This document shows, piece after piece, positions 42,146-52,160 of a stretch of 64,000 bases of DNA. Numbering within the stretch: the stretch's first letter is position 1; the number at the start of each line of letters is the position of its first letter. A model generated the notes under the pieces. It worked only from the letters and a program-made list of their open reading frames with translations, had not been told where the DNA came from and did no database searches. Made by a program: the position numbers and the translations under genes. The DNA is from Linum tenue (Eukaryota > Streptophyta > Magnoliopsida > Malpighiales > Linaceae), in contig CAMGYJ010000002.1 in NCBI GenBank assembly GCA_946122785.1, forward strand, positions 17,272,492-17,336,491, in the 5' to 3' direction.

Positions 42146-43370
42146 ATGGAGGTTTATCTCGACCAGATGAACATCGTCCAGCGCCAGCATCGCCAAGCAC
42201 TATCACCTCGATTGGGAGGTGTTCGAGGAGCTTCATGCCAGGCCACAGATGGAGGCCGTGGTCCGCTCCCAGGCTTGGCGGCGTCTTCTCACCCTCGCCG
42301 AGCCGACCTTCAAGGAGCTAGTCTGGGAGTTCTACGCCACCTTCCACCACAACTCGAAGGGGAACTCCGACCATGCTGATGCAGTTCAGTTCACCCTCGG
42401 CGGGGTGGAGCACTCCCTTAGTTATTAGGAGTTCGCCAATGCACTTCGGCTCAATTCCCGGGCAGCAGGCGGGCCGCCCCTACGCTTGGACCTCTCCGAT
42501 CCCACCGACTTCGCTTGCCAGGCGTACTTTTAGAGCATTTGCCTGCCGGACAGTGTGGATGAAGAGTACGTGGCCAGCCAGACGCGGGCTGCTCTCCTCC
42601 GTCCGGAATGGCGGATCCTCAACCACCTGATGTGCACTTCCTACACACCCAGCAAGGGCTCGTCCAACCGGGTCACACTCCGGACTCTCTGGTTGATGCA
42701 TGCGATGGGTCGTTCCGAAGACACCATCCAGCTGGGCTCTGTGCTTGCCCGGACGTTCACTAAGGCAGCCATCAGCACGACACGCAGCCTTGTTTGTGGC
42801 CCGGTGATCACCGCCTTGGCCCGTAACTACGAGGTGGACTACACAGGTATGACATTGGTCCGCGGACCAACCCCACTCGGCGAGGCTACTCTCCGCCACC
42901 AGCACTTGGTTGCTCGCCACGGGCGTGTGCGCTGGATCGCGGGCCTTCCTCAGCCACCTATACCTGCAGAGGGCGACCAGGCCGAGTCGAGGGCCGCTGG
43001 TGGGCGCCGAGTTCCCCGTCGCGTTCCCCGTCGTGCCCAGGCTCCCGCGAATCCCTCTCCTACTCCCCGGTCTCCTTCTCCAGGGTTACCTCCTCCAGTG
43101 GTGGTGCCCATCTCCGACCAGTTGGCGGCAATCACGCAGCAGAATGAGCGCATCCTGGCCGGCCAGGAGCGCATCCACACCCGCCTTGATCGTGAGCAGG
43201 ACCGAGGGCGTCGTCTCATGTCGGGGCAGCACTACATCATGTCCTACTTGGGCTTGGACCCGAACGCGGTCCACTACCCGTTCGTGCAGTCCCAGGGTTT
43301 GAGGATGAGTACCCTCCACCCACCGGCAATGGCGGTGATGCCTTCTAGAGCGGGTTTTGTGCTTTCTTTG
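42146..43370 (+). pseudogene. Athila accessory ORF (plant transposon protein domain)
   Basis: It begins MEVYLDQMNIVQRQHRQA at 42146, shifts frame near 42195, then reads YHLDWEVFEELHARP, PTFKELVWEFYATFHH and FTLGGVEHSLSY. Stops at 42426 and 42531 interrupt one frame that continues to about 43300. Later blocks are GPVITALARNYEVDYTGM, a Pro/Arg-rich linker (residues about 290-330) and a coiled-coil-like end ITQQNERILAGQERIHTRL and RRLMSGQHYIMSYLGLD. A last frameshift precedes FEDEYPPPTGNGGDAF. This extra ORF downstream of integrase is a feature of Athila/Tat elements. Its function is not established; it is not recognisably an envelope here (no signal peptide or membrane segment in the conserved part). 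Related to the gene at 57270-59547. Confidence 0.72.
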
Positions 43371-43602
43371 TTTTCTAGACTGAGACTCCGTGTTTTGTGG
43401 TTTCGTTTTGTTTTGTTTTGTTTTTTTTTATCTTGGATTGTAGACTTGGTACTCCTATTCCTATCACCCAGTGTGTGTTTTTTTTGTCTCTAGCTCTGTG
43501 CCTCCTTCTTTTGACTGGTCCGCCATCCAGTCAACGTTCCTGACCACTGTTTCACGGTAACATCGTTCCCCTTCCTTCTACTCCATTGAGGACATTGTCG
43601 CG

Positions 43603-43618
43603 TTTAAGTGTGGGGGGG
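43603..43618 (+). promoter_or_regulatory. internal polypurine-like tract
   Basis: TTTAAGTGTGGGGGGG, preceded by CCATTGAGGACATTGTC. The equivalent CCATTGAGGGCAATGTC...TTAAGTGTGGGGG occurs in unit 1 (19560) in addition to the PPT at its LTR, so elements of this family have two such tracts. Confidence 0.6.
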
Positions 43619-43650
43619 TTCTTTGTATGAATTGGAACGTATATATGTGT

Positions 43651-43700
43651 GCTTGGAGCCTAGTCCACTGTCCAAATCTTGAGATTTGAGGGCTCCAAGC
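43651..43700 (+). other. two-helix hairpin, copy 3 in Athila
   Basis: GCTTGGAGCC (43651-43660) pairs with GGCTCCAAGC (43691-43700). CAAATC (43673-43678) pairs with GATTTG (43683-43688). Common strand TAGTCCACTGTCC. It lies 33 bp after the PPT-like tract. Confidence 0.78.
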
Positions 43701-44991
43701 ACGGCTGTTTGCTTGATGATTGATCGTATTGGCACTGTGGATGTGATTAGTGAATTGAATGGCTTTTGACTTGATACATGACAAATTGAATGCGACTTAG
43801 AAAATTTATTGTGATGACTGAGATGTGCAGTAGAATTGTGTAGGGGTTCAGTTTTTCAACTGCCTGCTCACCAAATGTGACTTGGTTTGATCACTTGATT
43901 TTGACAGTCATTTATGCATCTAGTTCAGGGAATCAGAACGAGAGATAGAGCATATAGGTAGCCATGTGAGATTTGAGCCTGCTCGTTTCTTTCTTGTGCG
44001 ATAGTTTCCTCTTCCATGATATGCAGCATTCACGTTGTCATTAGCTAAGATGATGTAGACATAGGATTAGCCCACGACCAAATTGACTGTCCTGGTGTGT
44101 CATACCCCTAGTCAGCCCCTTTGAGCCGTGTGTTTTTCTTTCTTTCGGTCTTCAATGAAAAGTCACCCTTTTGCATCTTTTAGAAGGTTCCACAGAGTGA
44201 TTTTTACATGTTCTTTGCTGTTTCTGCTAAATGTAATGTGAGGGTTGGAGGTAGTGCTTAAAAGTTGGGCAGGTGTTTGAAAATGTGCAGAGGCGGTGGT
44301 TCTCTTATGAAATGAAAAATAATGAAAGAAAAACAAAGAAAAAAAATGAAAGCAAAAGAGAGCCACCACCAAAAATCTGAATAATGCCCATGTAGTAGTG
44401 TTTCTTAGCAGTCTGGCTTAGAAATACTAGCATTTATGTAACCTCCTTCGCTCTTGTGCTCTGAACTTGAGTAATGCAGAATAGCAGAAAGAAAGTTATT
44501 GGTTTGATTGATTGTGAGTGTGTTGGGTTTGGAAATGTGGAACCTTGTGCTGTATAAACACTTCCACCACCTAAAAGGCCTTTTCCCCCATGTCCAAGAC
44601 CCTAGCCAGTCATCTGAACCTGTGTCTAAGACCTCCAGATTAGTTAGTGATGACACCCCATATGTGAACTCTAGCACTTAGAGGCTGCATTCATGATGAA
44701 GAGATGTTAGGGATTGAGAGATTAAGCATGCGCATTCGCATCATATTGTCCTGACCCCACTGGTCGAGAGTGAGCGATTCATTTTCTCTTATTCTCTATA
44801 CTCTTCATCCCGGTGAGGACCTAGATTGCTCGGTCTTAATTCTGATATCTTGAACTTTGTGCATGACGTGACTGTTTTGAACAAGTGGTTGAGTCAAGTC
44901 TATGTTGGTTGGTGAACAGAAGGGAGACTCTTCCTTTGTTCGATTTTACTGCATTCGAATGTCATCTGTTGTCATTGAAGTTGTCTATCTG

Positions 44992-46111
44992 TGGCAAACA
45001 TTGGCTAAAAACACGGGCAGGGCTTAGACAAAGCACGGCCGTGTCCACCAAAGTACGGCCGTGTTCATCATCAACACGCCCGTGTTTCTTCCAACACAAT
45101 GGCCGTGTAATTAACCCTGGCCAAAACACGGGCGGGCTGAGGCATTACACGGCCGTGCCCTCGACCTTGCTTTGGCCACTGATGCCCTTTTAAGCAGATT
45201 TCAGCCAAAACAGAAGGGGATTCGAGTTTTGAGAGAGATAGAGCGATTTCTAGAGAGAGAAAGCGACGAACAAGAGTCTCCAAGTGCCCTAGCTTGATCT
45301 TCATCACCATTGGAGGCCAGTTTGAGCTTGGAGAAGTGCCGATCAACGTCGAGGAGCAGGAATCCATCCTTCACAGTATGAATTCCGCATCTGATTCTGC
45401 TTTTGCTTCTTTCTCCATGGAGTAGTTCTCCCATTCATCTGGGTATGGAGAACCCTAGATTTGTATGTTAGGCTTTGATTGTATGAACCCAAGTACTGAT
45501 TCTATGATTTGATTATATTCGATTGAGGTTTGAATGATTGAATGACTTGAATCCTGATCAAATTCCTGTTGTTTCTGCTTTAACCTAGAATGAGAATATC
45601 TGCCTAGGTTGATAGAGCATCCTTGATTGAAGGTAGGGAGTTGGTGACTTTAGTCGAGGAGCCAACTCACTATTCTGTACCGGATTCACTTCGGTAGTGG
45701 AGGTTTTGTTCATAGGGCCTCAATCTGTTTACTCCGGTGGAGGTTAGTCGCCCCCTAGAGACTCAGATTGAGAGGGTCTGAAGACCTTTAGTCGAGACTT
45801 CAGGCTGTTTGAGAACCTTCCGCAGTATAACTATCATAGAAACTGAACTTGGTAATTACAATCCGGCTTAACTGCAGTCTAGGGGGAACCATATCCGGGT
45901 GACCTCTCTTAACCTGAATACAACCGTTTACTTGCTTTGTTAGTTTGCTAGTTTAGACTTGCATTAAAGTTTCATTGCTAGATAACAAGAATTCACCGAG
46001 TAGTCATCAAATCTAGGACCCGGGTTGACATTTAAACCCAAACCCGCTATACTACACTTTAGGAAGTGGTTTCACTTGGCCAATTCCTGGAGTGACAGTA
46101 GAAGTGAGTCA
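44992..46111 (+). repeat. Athila 3' LTR, 5'-truncated
   Basis: It matches the 5' LTR from TGGCAAACATTGGC onward, so about 260 bp of U3 and the adjacent PPT were lost by deletion. It ends GTGAGTCA, followed by the TTTCT target copy. It retains a CTCCCATTCATCTGGG segment that the 5' LTR lacks. Confidence 0.93.
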
Positions 46112-46116
46112 TTTCT

Positions 46117-46198
46117 TTCCTATTGCGGCATCGTTTTCAACTAAACGACACCGTCCTAAATAGTCATTAAAATATTATTTAATAAACCGGCCATCACT
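46117..46198 (-). repeat. Ogre/Tat-like 3' LTR, inner part
   Basis: TTCCTATTGCGGCATCGTTTTC...CCGGCCATCA continues the LTR after the Athila insertion and matches 50967-51053. The right-hand LTR continues beyond this point for 350 bp more, so this one is shortened or the true LTR end is here. Confidence 0.75.
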
Positions 46199-46960
46199 AG
46201 CCCCAACGGCAAACGAGTTTGTGTCAGCCTGTACCACCTCAACAACACCGTTTTCATTCCAGAGCATCAAACACTGATGCAGCGATGAAGGCACGCACTT
46301 GTTGGCGTGGATCCAATCCCGGGCAATTAGTGTGTAGTAGCTTATCATCCCATCCACCATGAAGAAAGCACTCATCCGCTTCTGTGATCCAACTCCCACG
46401 ACAACTGGGAGGATTCCCCTGGCAGAAGTGGACCCGCCGTTGAAGCTTGTCACAAACACTTCCGTTGGGATCAAGTCATTAGTGCTCTTGCCCAACTTCT
46501 TCAGCATCCTTGTTGGCATCACATTTACTGCGGCGCAACTGTCAACTATGACTCTCGAAATTGGTACGTCATCATGTGTGGCCTTGATGTAGAGAGGCCT
46601 CAAACGACGCATCATCTTCGGCTCGGGCTCGTTGAAAACAACGACCATGTTCGATTCTTCACCTGTGGTTCCTTCGTCAACGACTTTCCCCTTCGCTTTT
46701 GCAGCCCTGATAGGTTTATCCACCTCGTCGAAGTCTGATCCCCATGTGATGTTCTCCACTGGCACACTTGTTAAATCTTTCGAGCCTTGGTATAACACGT
46801 AAAACGAATATCTTCCCCCATCTTCGCCCTGTAGCCCAACAACCTTTTGGCCTGCTTCGTACAGCTCTTTCAGGATCCGCTGCGAACTCTTATTCTGTTT
46901 GGCTGACTCTACTGCCAAGTCAATTCGACCATTCGTGCGAGCCATCATTGCACTCCACAA
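46175..46960 (-). CDS. gypsy protease region (Ogre/Tat-like)
   Basis: 261 codons. RPLYIKATHDDVPISRVIVDSC opens the retropepsin domain; VDSCAAVNVMP stands where the family has VDGGAAVNVMP or VDSGSA, so the Asp is kept but the following Gly is Cys. The family's end block LIARDWIHANKCVPSSLHQ is clear. No RT follows: the 3' LTR begins directly. The ORF runs into the LTR boundary. It would have processed Gag. The Gly-to-Cys change probably abolishes activity. Confidence 0.82.
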   Translation of the reverse strand: MWSAMMARTNGRIDLAVESAKQNKSSQRILKELYEAGQKVVGLQGEDGGRYSFYVLYQGSKDLTSVPVENITWGSDFDEVDKPIRAAKAKGKVVDEGTTGEESNMVVVFNEPEPKMMRRLRPLYIKATHDDVPISRVIVDSCAAVNVMPTRMLKKLGKSTNDLIPTEVFVTSFNGGSTSARGILPVVVGVGSQKRMSAFFMVDGMISYYTLIARDWIHANKCVPSSLHQCLMLWNENGVVEVVQADTNSFAVGASDGRFIK

Positions 46961-47018
46961 CTCAGCCTAGATTGACAAATCCGCGGACTCGCCAACCAGT
47001 TCTGCCACTGCTGGCTCC

Positions 47019-47627
47019 TCACCCCTCTAAAGTCAGTTGAGCAAAACCGTTCACCAGCTCAGCAACATTGACCTCTTGAGCAGTTTTGTCGACCTCTTCA
47101 ACCTCCATCACAACCTCCCCATCCTCTCCCTGATTTTCCAAATCAATGTGGAAAATCAAAGGCAAGATGTAGTTGTTCACCACCACCGGTGGTAGACTTC
47201 CAAACTGGATCGTCATGGGTGCACCTTGGTTGTCATCATCATCATCCTTGCTTTTTCGATCAAATTTCGACTTCAGCTCCTCCAATTCTAGTATCTCCTC
47301 TTCGATGAAGGAGTCATCCAACTCAGCATCGTACTCAACCACTCCCGGGACTCCCTGATCGTTCCCGTCTAGCTTTTCCTCGATAACTTTTCCAGCACCG
47401 CCCACAGTCACTCTCTGACCCGTGGCAGAGTTGTCCATGTTCACATTCGCTTGCAAGTTTGCAATCCTCCTTCCTTGAGCATTCTTGCGGAGGTACCTTC
47501 GATATTGTGTCCTTGTCATCCTGTCAACCGCGATGGGATGCTGACGACGGACGTCGTAGGTGTGCCAACCACCCTGTGTCACATTCGGCATCCTGAAGGT
47601 TCTCCTGACAGGTGGGGCACCTCTCAC
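47019..47627 (-). pseudogene. gypsy gag-protease linker
   Basis: 202 codons between gag and protease, rich in Asp/Glu (SFIEEEILELEELKSKFDRK). TRTQYRRYLRKNAQGRR is a block found in this position in Tat/Ogre-type elements. It is separated from gag and protease by stops at 47628 and 46960-47019. No catalytic domain of its own. Confidence 0.65.
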
Positions 47628-47774
47628 TGGTTAGGCAAGTCCAAAAGGTAGACTTTTGAAAGGTGGGGCACTTTGAGCAACCCACTGTCTATGTTGCCCT
47701 CTTCCCCATGCAGGTGCACGTACTCCTTCGACATTGCGTTCATATGGGGGGTACCTCAGTTTGAACTATCGTGG

Positions 47775-49939
47775 TTACAATCTCTGGTGGACCGACTGGC
47801 TTGGTCCTGCTCCCCCAATGTTTAGTTTACCGCGACACTGGGCACACAGCTTCTCTTCCTCAGCTGGATCCAAGCGTGGCCCATCCTGCACTTGGGAGGA
47901 TGAAGCACCCTGTGCCACATCTGAACTACCACTCGGCGGTGGCGTTGTATCCACCACCAGCTTGAAGCGTGGCAGGCTGATCTTAGAGAAATCAGGATTG
48001 ACCATGTTGACGCCGACAACGTTTAGGAAAGGGTCTGTGTCAACAATCATGGCCTCCTTCCTCGGCTCTGGGAACTTGAACCGACCTTTCTCAATTGCAT
48101 CCTGCACAACGTTGTGAAACACAACACACATGTTAGTTGAATTGGATGCACTGTTGTGCCATTTACCGTATCGTTTACCTTTTAATTTTTCAGGCCGGAT
48201 AGTATGCCCCGCAGTTAACTTAATTTGACCATCTTTGTAAAGCTGGTCGAAAATCAATTCTGATTTTGAAACATCAAAGGAATATTTTCTAGTTTGAATT
48301 GGAGCACGATTGGGCTTTCCACCTTGTGGTTCCCCGTTGGCCTTGGCTAGAGAAGCACACACATACGGCTTCGCCTGCACAATCTCGGCCACATCAACTT
48401 CAACCTCGTCAACATCGCTGCCGACGTTATTCACACCATAGTTTTTAAAATTAGGGAAATATTGACCATGAGAGCCACTTCTCTTATGTTCTTCTTCATG
48501 GAGAAGAGACTCGTATCTAACAACACAGGACCTCAACTGGCACAAGTCAGAAAACTCCATATCTTGAAAATTTTTACGAAGTTCGAAATTCAATCCACCT
48601 TGGGCAAGTTTAACAAACTCGCGTTCTGTCAAGTTTACAAAACAAAAATTTCTTGCATTCTTAAAATTGGTTAAAAAGTGTTCTTCCGTTTCCCCTGGAT
48701 GCTGGCGCATTCGTGCCAAATGTGCCATAGTTACTTCTGGCTCAGAACGGTAGAACTGGGCATGGAACATTTGTTCCATTTGCTGCCAAGTTTGAACCGA
48801 GTTCAATGGCAAATTGACATACCATGCGAATGCAGGACCGGTCAACGAGTTGCCAAAAAAACGCAACTTCAAGAAATCACTCACATCACCACATTGAACC
48901 GTGAGTCGTCCAACGTGCTCGACGGTGGACTGATCTCCAGTCCCGCTGAAGATGATGAAGTCAGGAACGCAAAAACCACGTGGAAAGGGGTAGTATCTAT
49001 CAACCCAATCCGGATACGATTTTCGATATACCAGCGACATCGCTGGTCTAATCCCTAAACCAAACTGATCCGCCAGCATCTTTGCTACCTGATCTCGAAT
49101 CACATTAACGTCTGGCCCCTCGAGTTGCCCCCCTTGTGGTACGAATCCACCAGGATCCATGCCAAGCCCGTTTGGAGGAGGAGGCACGTTTTGAGGGTAG
49201 CCGCGTGGTGGAACATGATCATTGTTGATCGTTCCTCCACCACCAGCACCGCTCATCGGAGCCACGTAGGGTCTGGCCTCCGGGATATTTTGTGGACCCC
49301 CACCGTGAAACGGCGGTGGTTCAACCTGAGTGTTAGCGGCAGTGCTAGTCTCGCTAAGATTAACTCACGGATTTGGTGGGTTCATCACTGGTGTTGGCGA
49401 AACTCCTTGTCTTGTCGGACTAATTCGAGCATTGTTGTTTGGAAAACTAGTTTCGTTGTTTAAATTGTTTTCACCTTTAGCGGCAAATCCCTAGGTTGCA
49501 TTACTGATCTACCCAAAAGCTCCCTGATTTCATTCATATCACGTAGATTTTTATCCACAAAAACATCAAAATCATGCCTGTTTTTAGTCACAACTTCAAA
49601 GAGTTGGCTTAAACGTCTATTAACACGAGACTCAAGAGAATCATGTCGTGCAGTTAAAGCGTCAAAACGCTGATTTACCTCGCCTTTGAAGCTTGCAAAC
49701 TCGCCTTTGAAGCCTGCGAACTCATTGTTGAGGCTAGCAAACATGCGACGGTTTTCCTCCATGAAATGGCGGATTGACAAATCCTCAGTCGGCCCAGCTA
49801 TGGACGGCGGATTCTCAGAACCACCAATGTCTTCAGCACCGATTCCTTGTACTCCTTCAATGTTGGCCACATGTTCCTCCACAAATCCTGGCAGGAACAT
49901 CCCCTTCCTGATTCCTTCGTTGCGGAGCCATTCGAACAC
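47775..49939 (-). pseudogene. gypsy gag (Ogre/Tat-like)
   Basis: N-terminal part 49939-49460: MFEWLRNEGIRKGMF and a coiled-coil-like stretch with repeated EFAGFKGEFASFKGEV. A frameshift near 49465 and a stop near 49367 separate it from the main 496-codon frame (49265-47775). That frame carries YPFPRGFCVPDFIIFSGTG, FLKLRFFGNSLTGPAFAWYV and QFYRSEPEVTMAHLARMRQ, the Ty3/gypsy gag core, and LAQGGLNFELRKNFQDMEF. The Cys pair near the C-terminus (CAQCRGKL) is only half a knuckle. Gag forms the cytoplasmic particle. Two breaks make it non-functional. Confidence 0.87.
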
Positions 49940-49965
49940 ACGTGTCCCACCATGTGTGCCAATTT
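49940..49965 (-). promoter_or_regulatory. primer-site region of the Ogre/Tat-like element
   Basis: Minus strand AATTGGCACACATGGTGGGAC follows the LTR end ACGAAACA. It resembles the TTGGCGCCCACCGTGGGG type of primer site of Tat/Ogre elements, with several changes. tRNA identity was not assigned. Confidence 0.5.
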
Positions 49966-51413
49966 GTTTCGTTGGCGAAACTCGCGTGTTGAATGCGCAT
50001 TGTTTTCAAGTAAACACAAGCACAAAGTCAATCACAATCGTCAAATATCTGTCGCCGAATGTCGGCTCCATTGATTTGATCGATTAAACAGAAACCAAGA
50101 CGACCGTCAAATATCCACCGTTGGCGTTGGCGATGTTGATTTGATCGATGCATCTTTGATTTCTAACCAGAACAACCGTTACTCGGTTCACCACCTCCCC
50201 AAACTACGTTCGAACGAGGGTATTCAACGAGAAACGAGAAACCAAACTGGGAGTGTTCTAAGTTACGTTACCTCTACTCCTATGGAGGTTCCTCAGGAGA
50301 GCTCCGCGACTACGACTACAAGCTACGATCTACGACTCTGCAGAGGAGGTCTTTGACAGAGCGGTTCTACGAAACTAAAGAGAAAAAATGATAATTATGC
50401 GACGGTGCAGTCTGAGATTTGATTTTGCCGTCCTCAGCTTCTCTCTCTTCCCAATCTTCATACTTCGCGCTTCTCCCCATCGTAGTAACTGCTTTTGCGC
50501 CTTTGTCTCCCACGTATTCATTCTTGTCAACCGTGCAGGTAACTTCCTCCTTGTTGCGTAACTCCCACGAGTGAGAAACCGTTTAGACACGCGGAAACTT
50601 GGCCAAAACGACACTAAGCCAAAATCCACAATTGCTGAACTCTCGCCACTGCGACGTTGTTTTCTATTAAACAACATCGTTTCAGTACCACGACGGTGTT
50701 GATATCTCCTACGATGTCGTTTTCGACTGAACGACATCGTCTAAAATAACTTAAAATATTAATTAATTAAACCGGCCATCATTGTTGGCACGCCGTCAAT
50801 CTCTCACTTCGCGGCGCCGTTCTTAATTAAACAACATTGTTTTCTAGTTCTGCGATGCTGTTGAACTTCGCGATGCCGTTTTAAATTTAGCACTGTCATT
50901 TTAACTATTGTGGCATCCTTTGGCCTACTCGCGGCATCGTTTTTAAAACTGCGGTGTCGTTTCTTTCCTCTTGCGGCATCGTTTTCAACTAAACGACACC
51001 GTCCTAAATAGTCATTTAAATATTAATTAATTAATCCGGCCATCAGCAATGCCGCTTGTCTCTTCGCGGTATCGTTTTATCCATCAGTGATGCCGCTTGT
51101 CTCTACGCAGTGTCGTTTCACTCTCCTTCTCCGATAAGGAATAAAAAACACACTCCTTTTCCAAAAACAACTCCAATTGTGCGGCCCATGTCTCACAAAA
51201 ATTGTTTTCTAGTAAACAATGTCGTTTCAAGTGCTGTGGTACCGCTGAGTTTCCTTGCAGTGTCGTTTTATAGCTGAGCGACATTGTTGGATCTCGCTGC
51301 AGCGTCGCTTGTCTCCAAACGACACCGTTTTTGTCATGAAGTATCGAATTAAATGCCGAGATTAATAATTGCGGTATTGAATTTAGGCCAAATTAATTTT
51401 AGGTGTCAAAACA
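49966..51413 (-). repeat. Ogre/Tat-like 5' LTR
   Basis: It matches the left LTR over 49966-51053, including the intact Athila target GTGTCGTTTCTTTCC near 50965. The 51054-51413 part has the same motif style (CGGTATCGTTTT, CAGTGTCGTTT, CGACACCGTTTTTG) and no match in the left LTR. About twenty GCGRYRTCGTTT-like motifs in all. Confidence 0.8.
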
Positions 51414-52100
51414 ATCACAATGCTCCAATGTCAACCGATGTATAACAAAGGATTTGGTCTAAAGTTGACTCAGTGGCGGATCCAGAAATTTTATATAGGG
51501 GTATTTTCTTCTAAAAATTAAGTTCAATTAGTAATTAAATAATTATTAAATAAGAAAATATCTGATTTGTCCAAAGTAGAACAAAGCACATGACTGGTTT
51601 CGTACTTTGGAAAAATTTTAAAATACAATCGTTCTCTAACAATGCTCTATAAATCTCTCTCGATATATCCTACTAGACTAGGGGAGCCCGTAATTGGGTT
51701 TAATCGTTAGCTTTTGAAAATAATTGGGATAAAAAAATAGCTTTTTACTATTATATTTGGATTTGAAATACAAGAACAAATGAGTTATAGTCTAATGAAA
51801 AATATGTTTACTAATAGTAGCATCAACCCAAGTTCAAATCACATGGGCAACCACTTAAATGTTTAGATTACCCATACGCAAACTATTATTAGGGGATTAT
51901 AATCGTTTTTCCAAATTTTAGTACTGTCCCGCTACCACTTAAATATTATTTTTACCTATATGCAAACTACTAACGGGGGTTGAATAATCGTATTTCCAAA
52001 TTTTATGGGTATCCCGGGATACCCCTAAAGCCCATGGATCCGCCACTAAAGTTGACCCCTTGCTACTATATAGCGCTGATAGGGCTGTGGAATAAGCACA
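51414..52100. repeat. SOT-downstream segment B, first copy
   Basis: CACAATGCTCCAATGTCAACCG...TTTTGTCTCTTCGAA matches 53970-54664, including the hAT MITE. It continues segment A after the Ogre-like insertion. Confidence 0.88.
51470..52048. mobile_element. hAT-type MITE (AGTGGCGGATCC family), copy 1
   Basis: Ends TCAGTGGCGGATCCA and, inverted, TAGTGGCGGATCCA, with the 8-bp target duplication AAGTTGAC (51462-51469, 52049-52056). 579 bp, AT-rich inside. Present in both tandem copies, so older than the duplication. Confidence 0.85.
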
Positions 52101-52160
52101 ACAGTATTTTGTCTCTTCGAATTGTAGTAATATTGTGTGTATTGCCTTGTTTTGACTGCG

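Larger units (their letters stand above)
43371..44991 (+). other. Athila 3' untranslated region
   Basis: No coding domain. It contains the PPT-like TTTAAGTGTGGGGGGG (43603-43618), hairpin copy 3, and an A-rich stretch with GAAAGAAAAACAAAG (44310-44360). The terminal purine tract next to the LTR is missing: the sequence jumps at TGGCAAACATTGGC (44992) into the middle of the LTR. Confidence 0.75.
33805..46111 (+). mobile_element. near-complete Athila Ty3/gypsy retrotransposon (12.3 kb)
   Basis: 5' LTR 33805-35158, tRNA-Asp primer site, gag, protease, RT, RNase H, integrase, accessory ORF, leader motifs and a 5'-truncated 3' LTR (44992-46111). A target duplication TTTCT flanks it (33800-33804, 46112-46116); the intact target GTGTCGTTTCTTTCC is visible in the Ogre-like right LTR near 50965. 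The coding region has several frameshifts and stops and the 3' LTR lacks its first 260 bp or so, so this copy is dead. Confidence 0.95.
32784..51413 (-). mobile_element. Ogre/Tat-like Ty3/gypsy element, gag-protease only, split by Athila
   Basis: Minus-strand order: 5' LTR (51413-49966), primer-site region, gag, protease, then 3' LTR (46198-46117 continuing 33804-32804). RT and integrase are absent. A full Athila element (33805-46111) sits in the 3' LTR. Left flank CAATC and right flank CAATC (51414-51418) are a possible 5-bp target duplication, supported by the uninterrupted duplicate at about 53965 (CTCACAATCACAAATTCACAATG). The exact outer LTR ends are uncertain: a TGTTTCGTT...ACTCAATC piece is repeated at 32784-32803. 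Confidence 0.82.

Noticed and set aside
42094..42428. Several overlapping 70-90-codon frames near the accessory ORF start
   Set aside because: They are fragments and shadows of the frameshifted accessory ORF; only the frame matching the homologous gene at 58-59 kb was kept.
42146..43493. Envelope-like gene
   Set aside because: Athila accessory ORFs are sometimes called env-like, but no signal peptide, fusion peptide or membrane anchor is visible in the conserved frame. The hydrophobic stretch after 43340 follows a frameshift in non-coding sequence.
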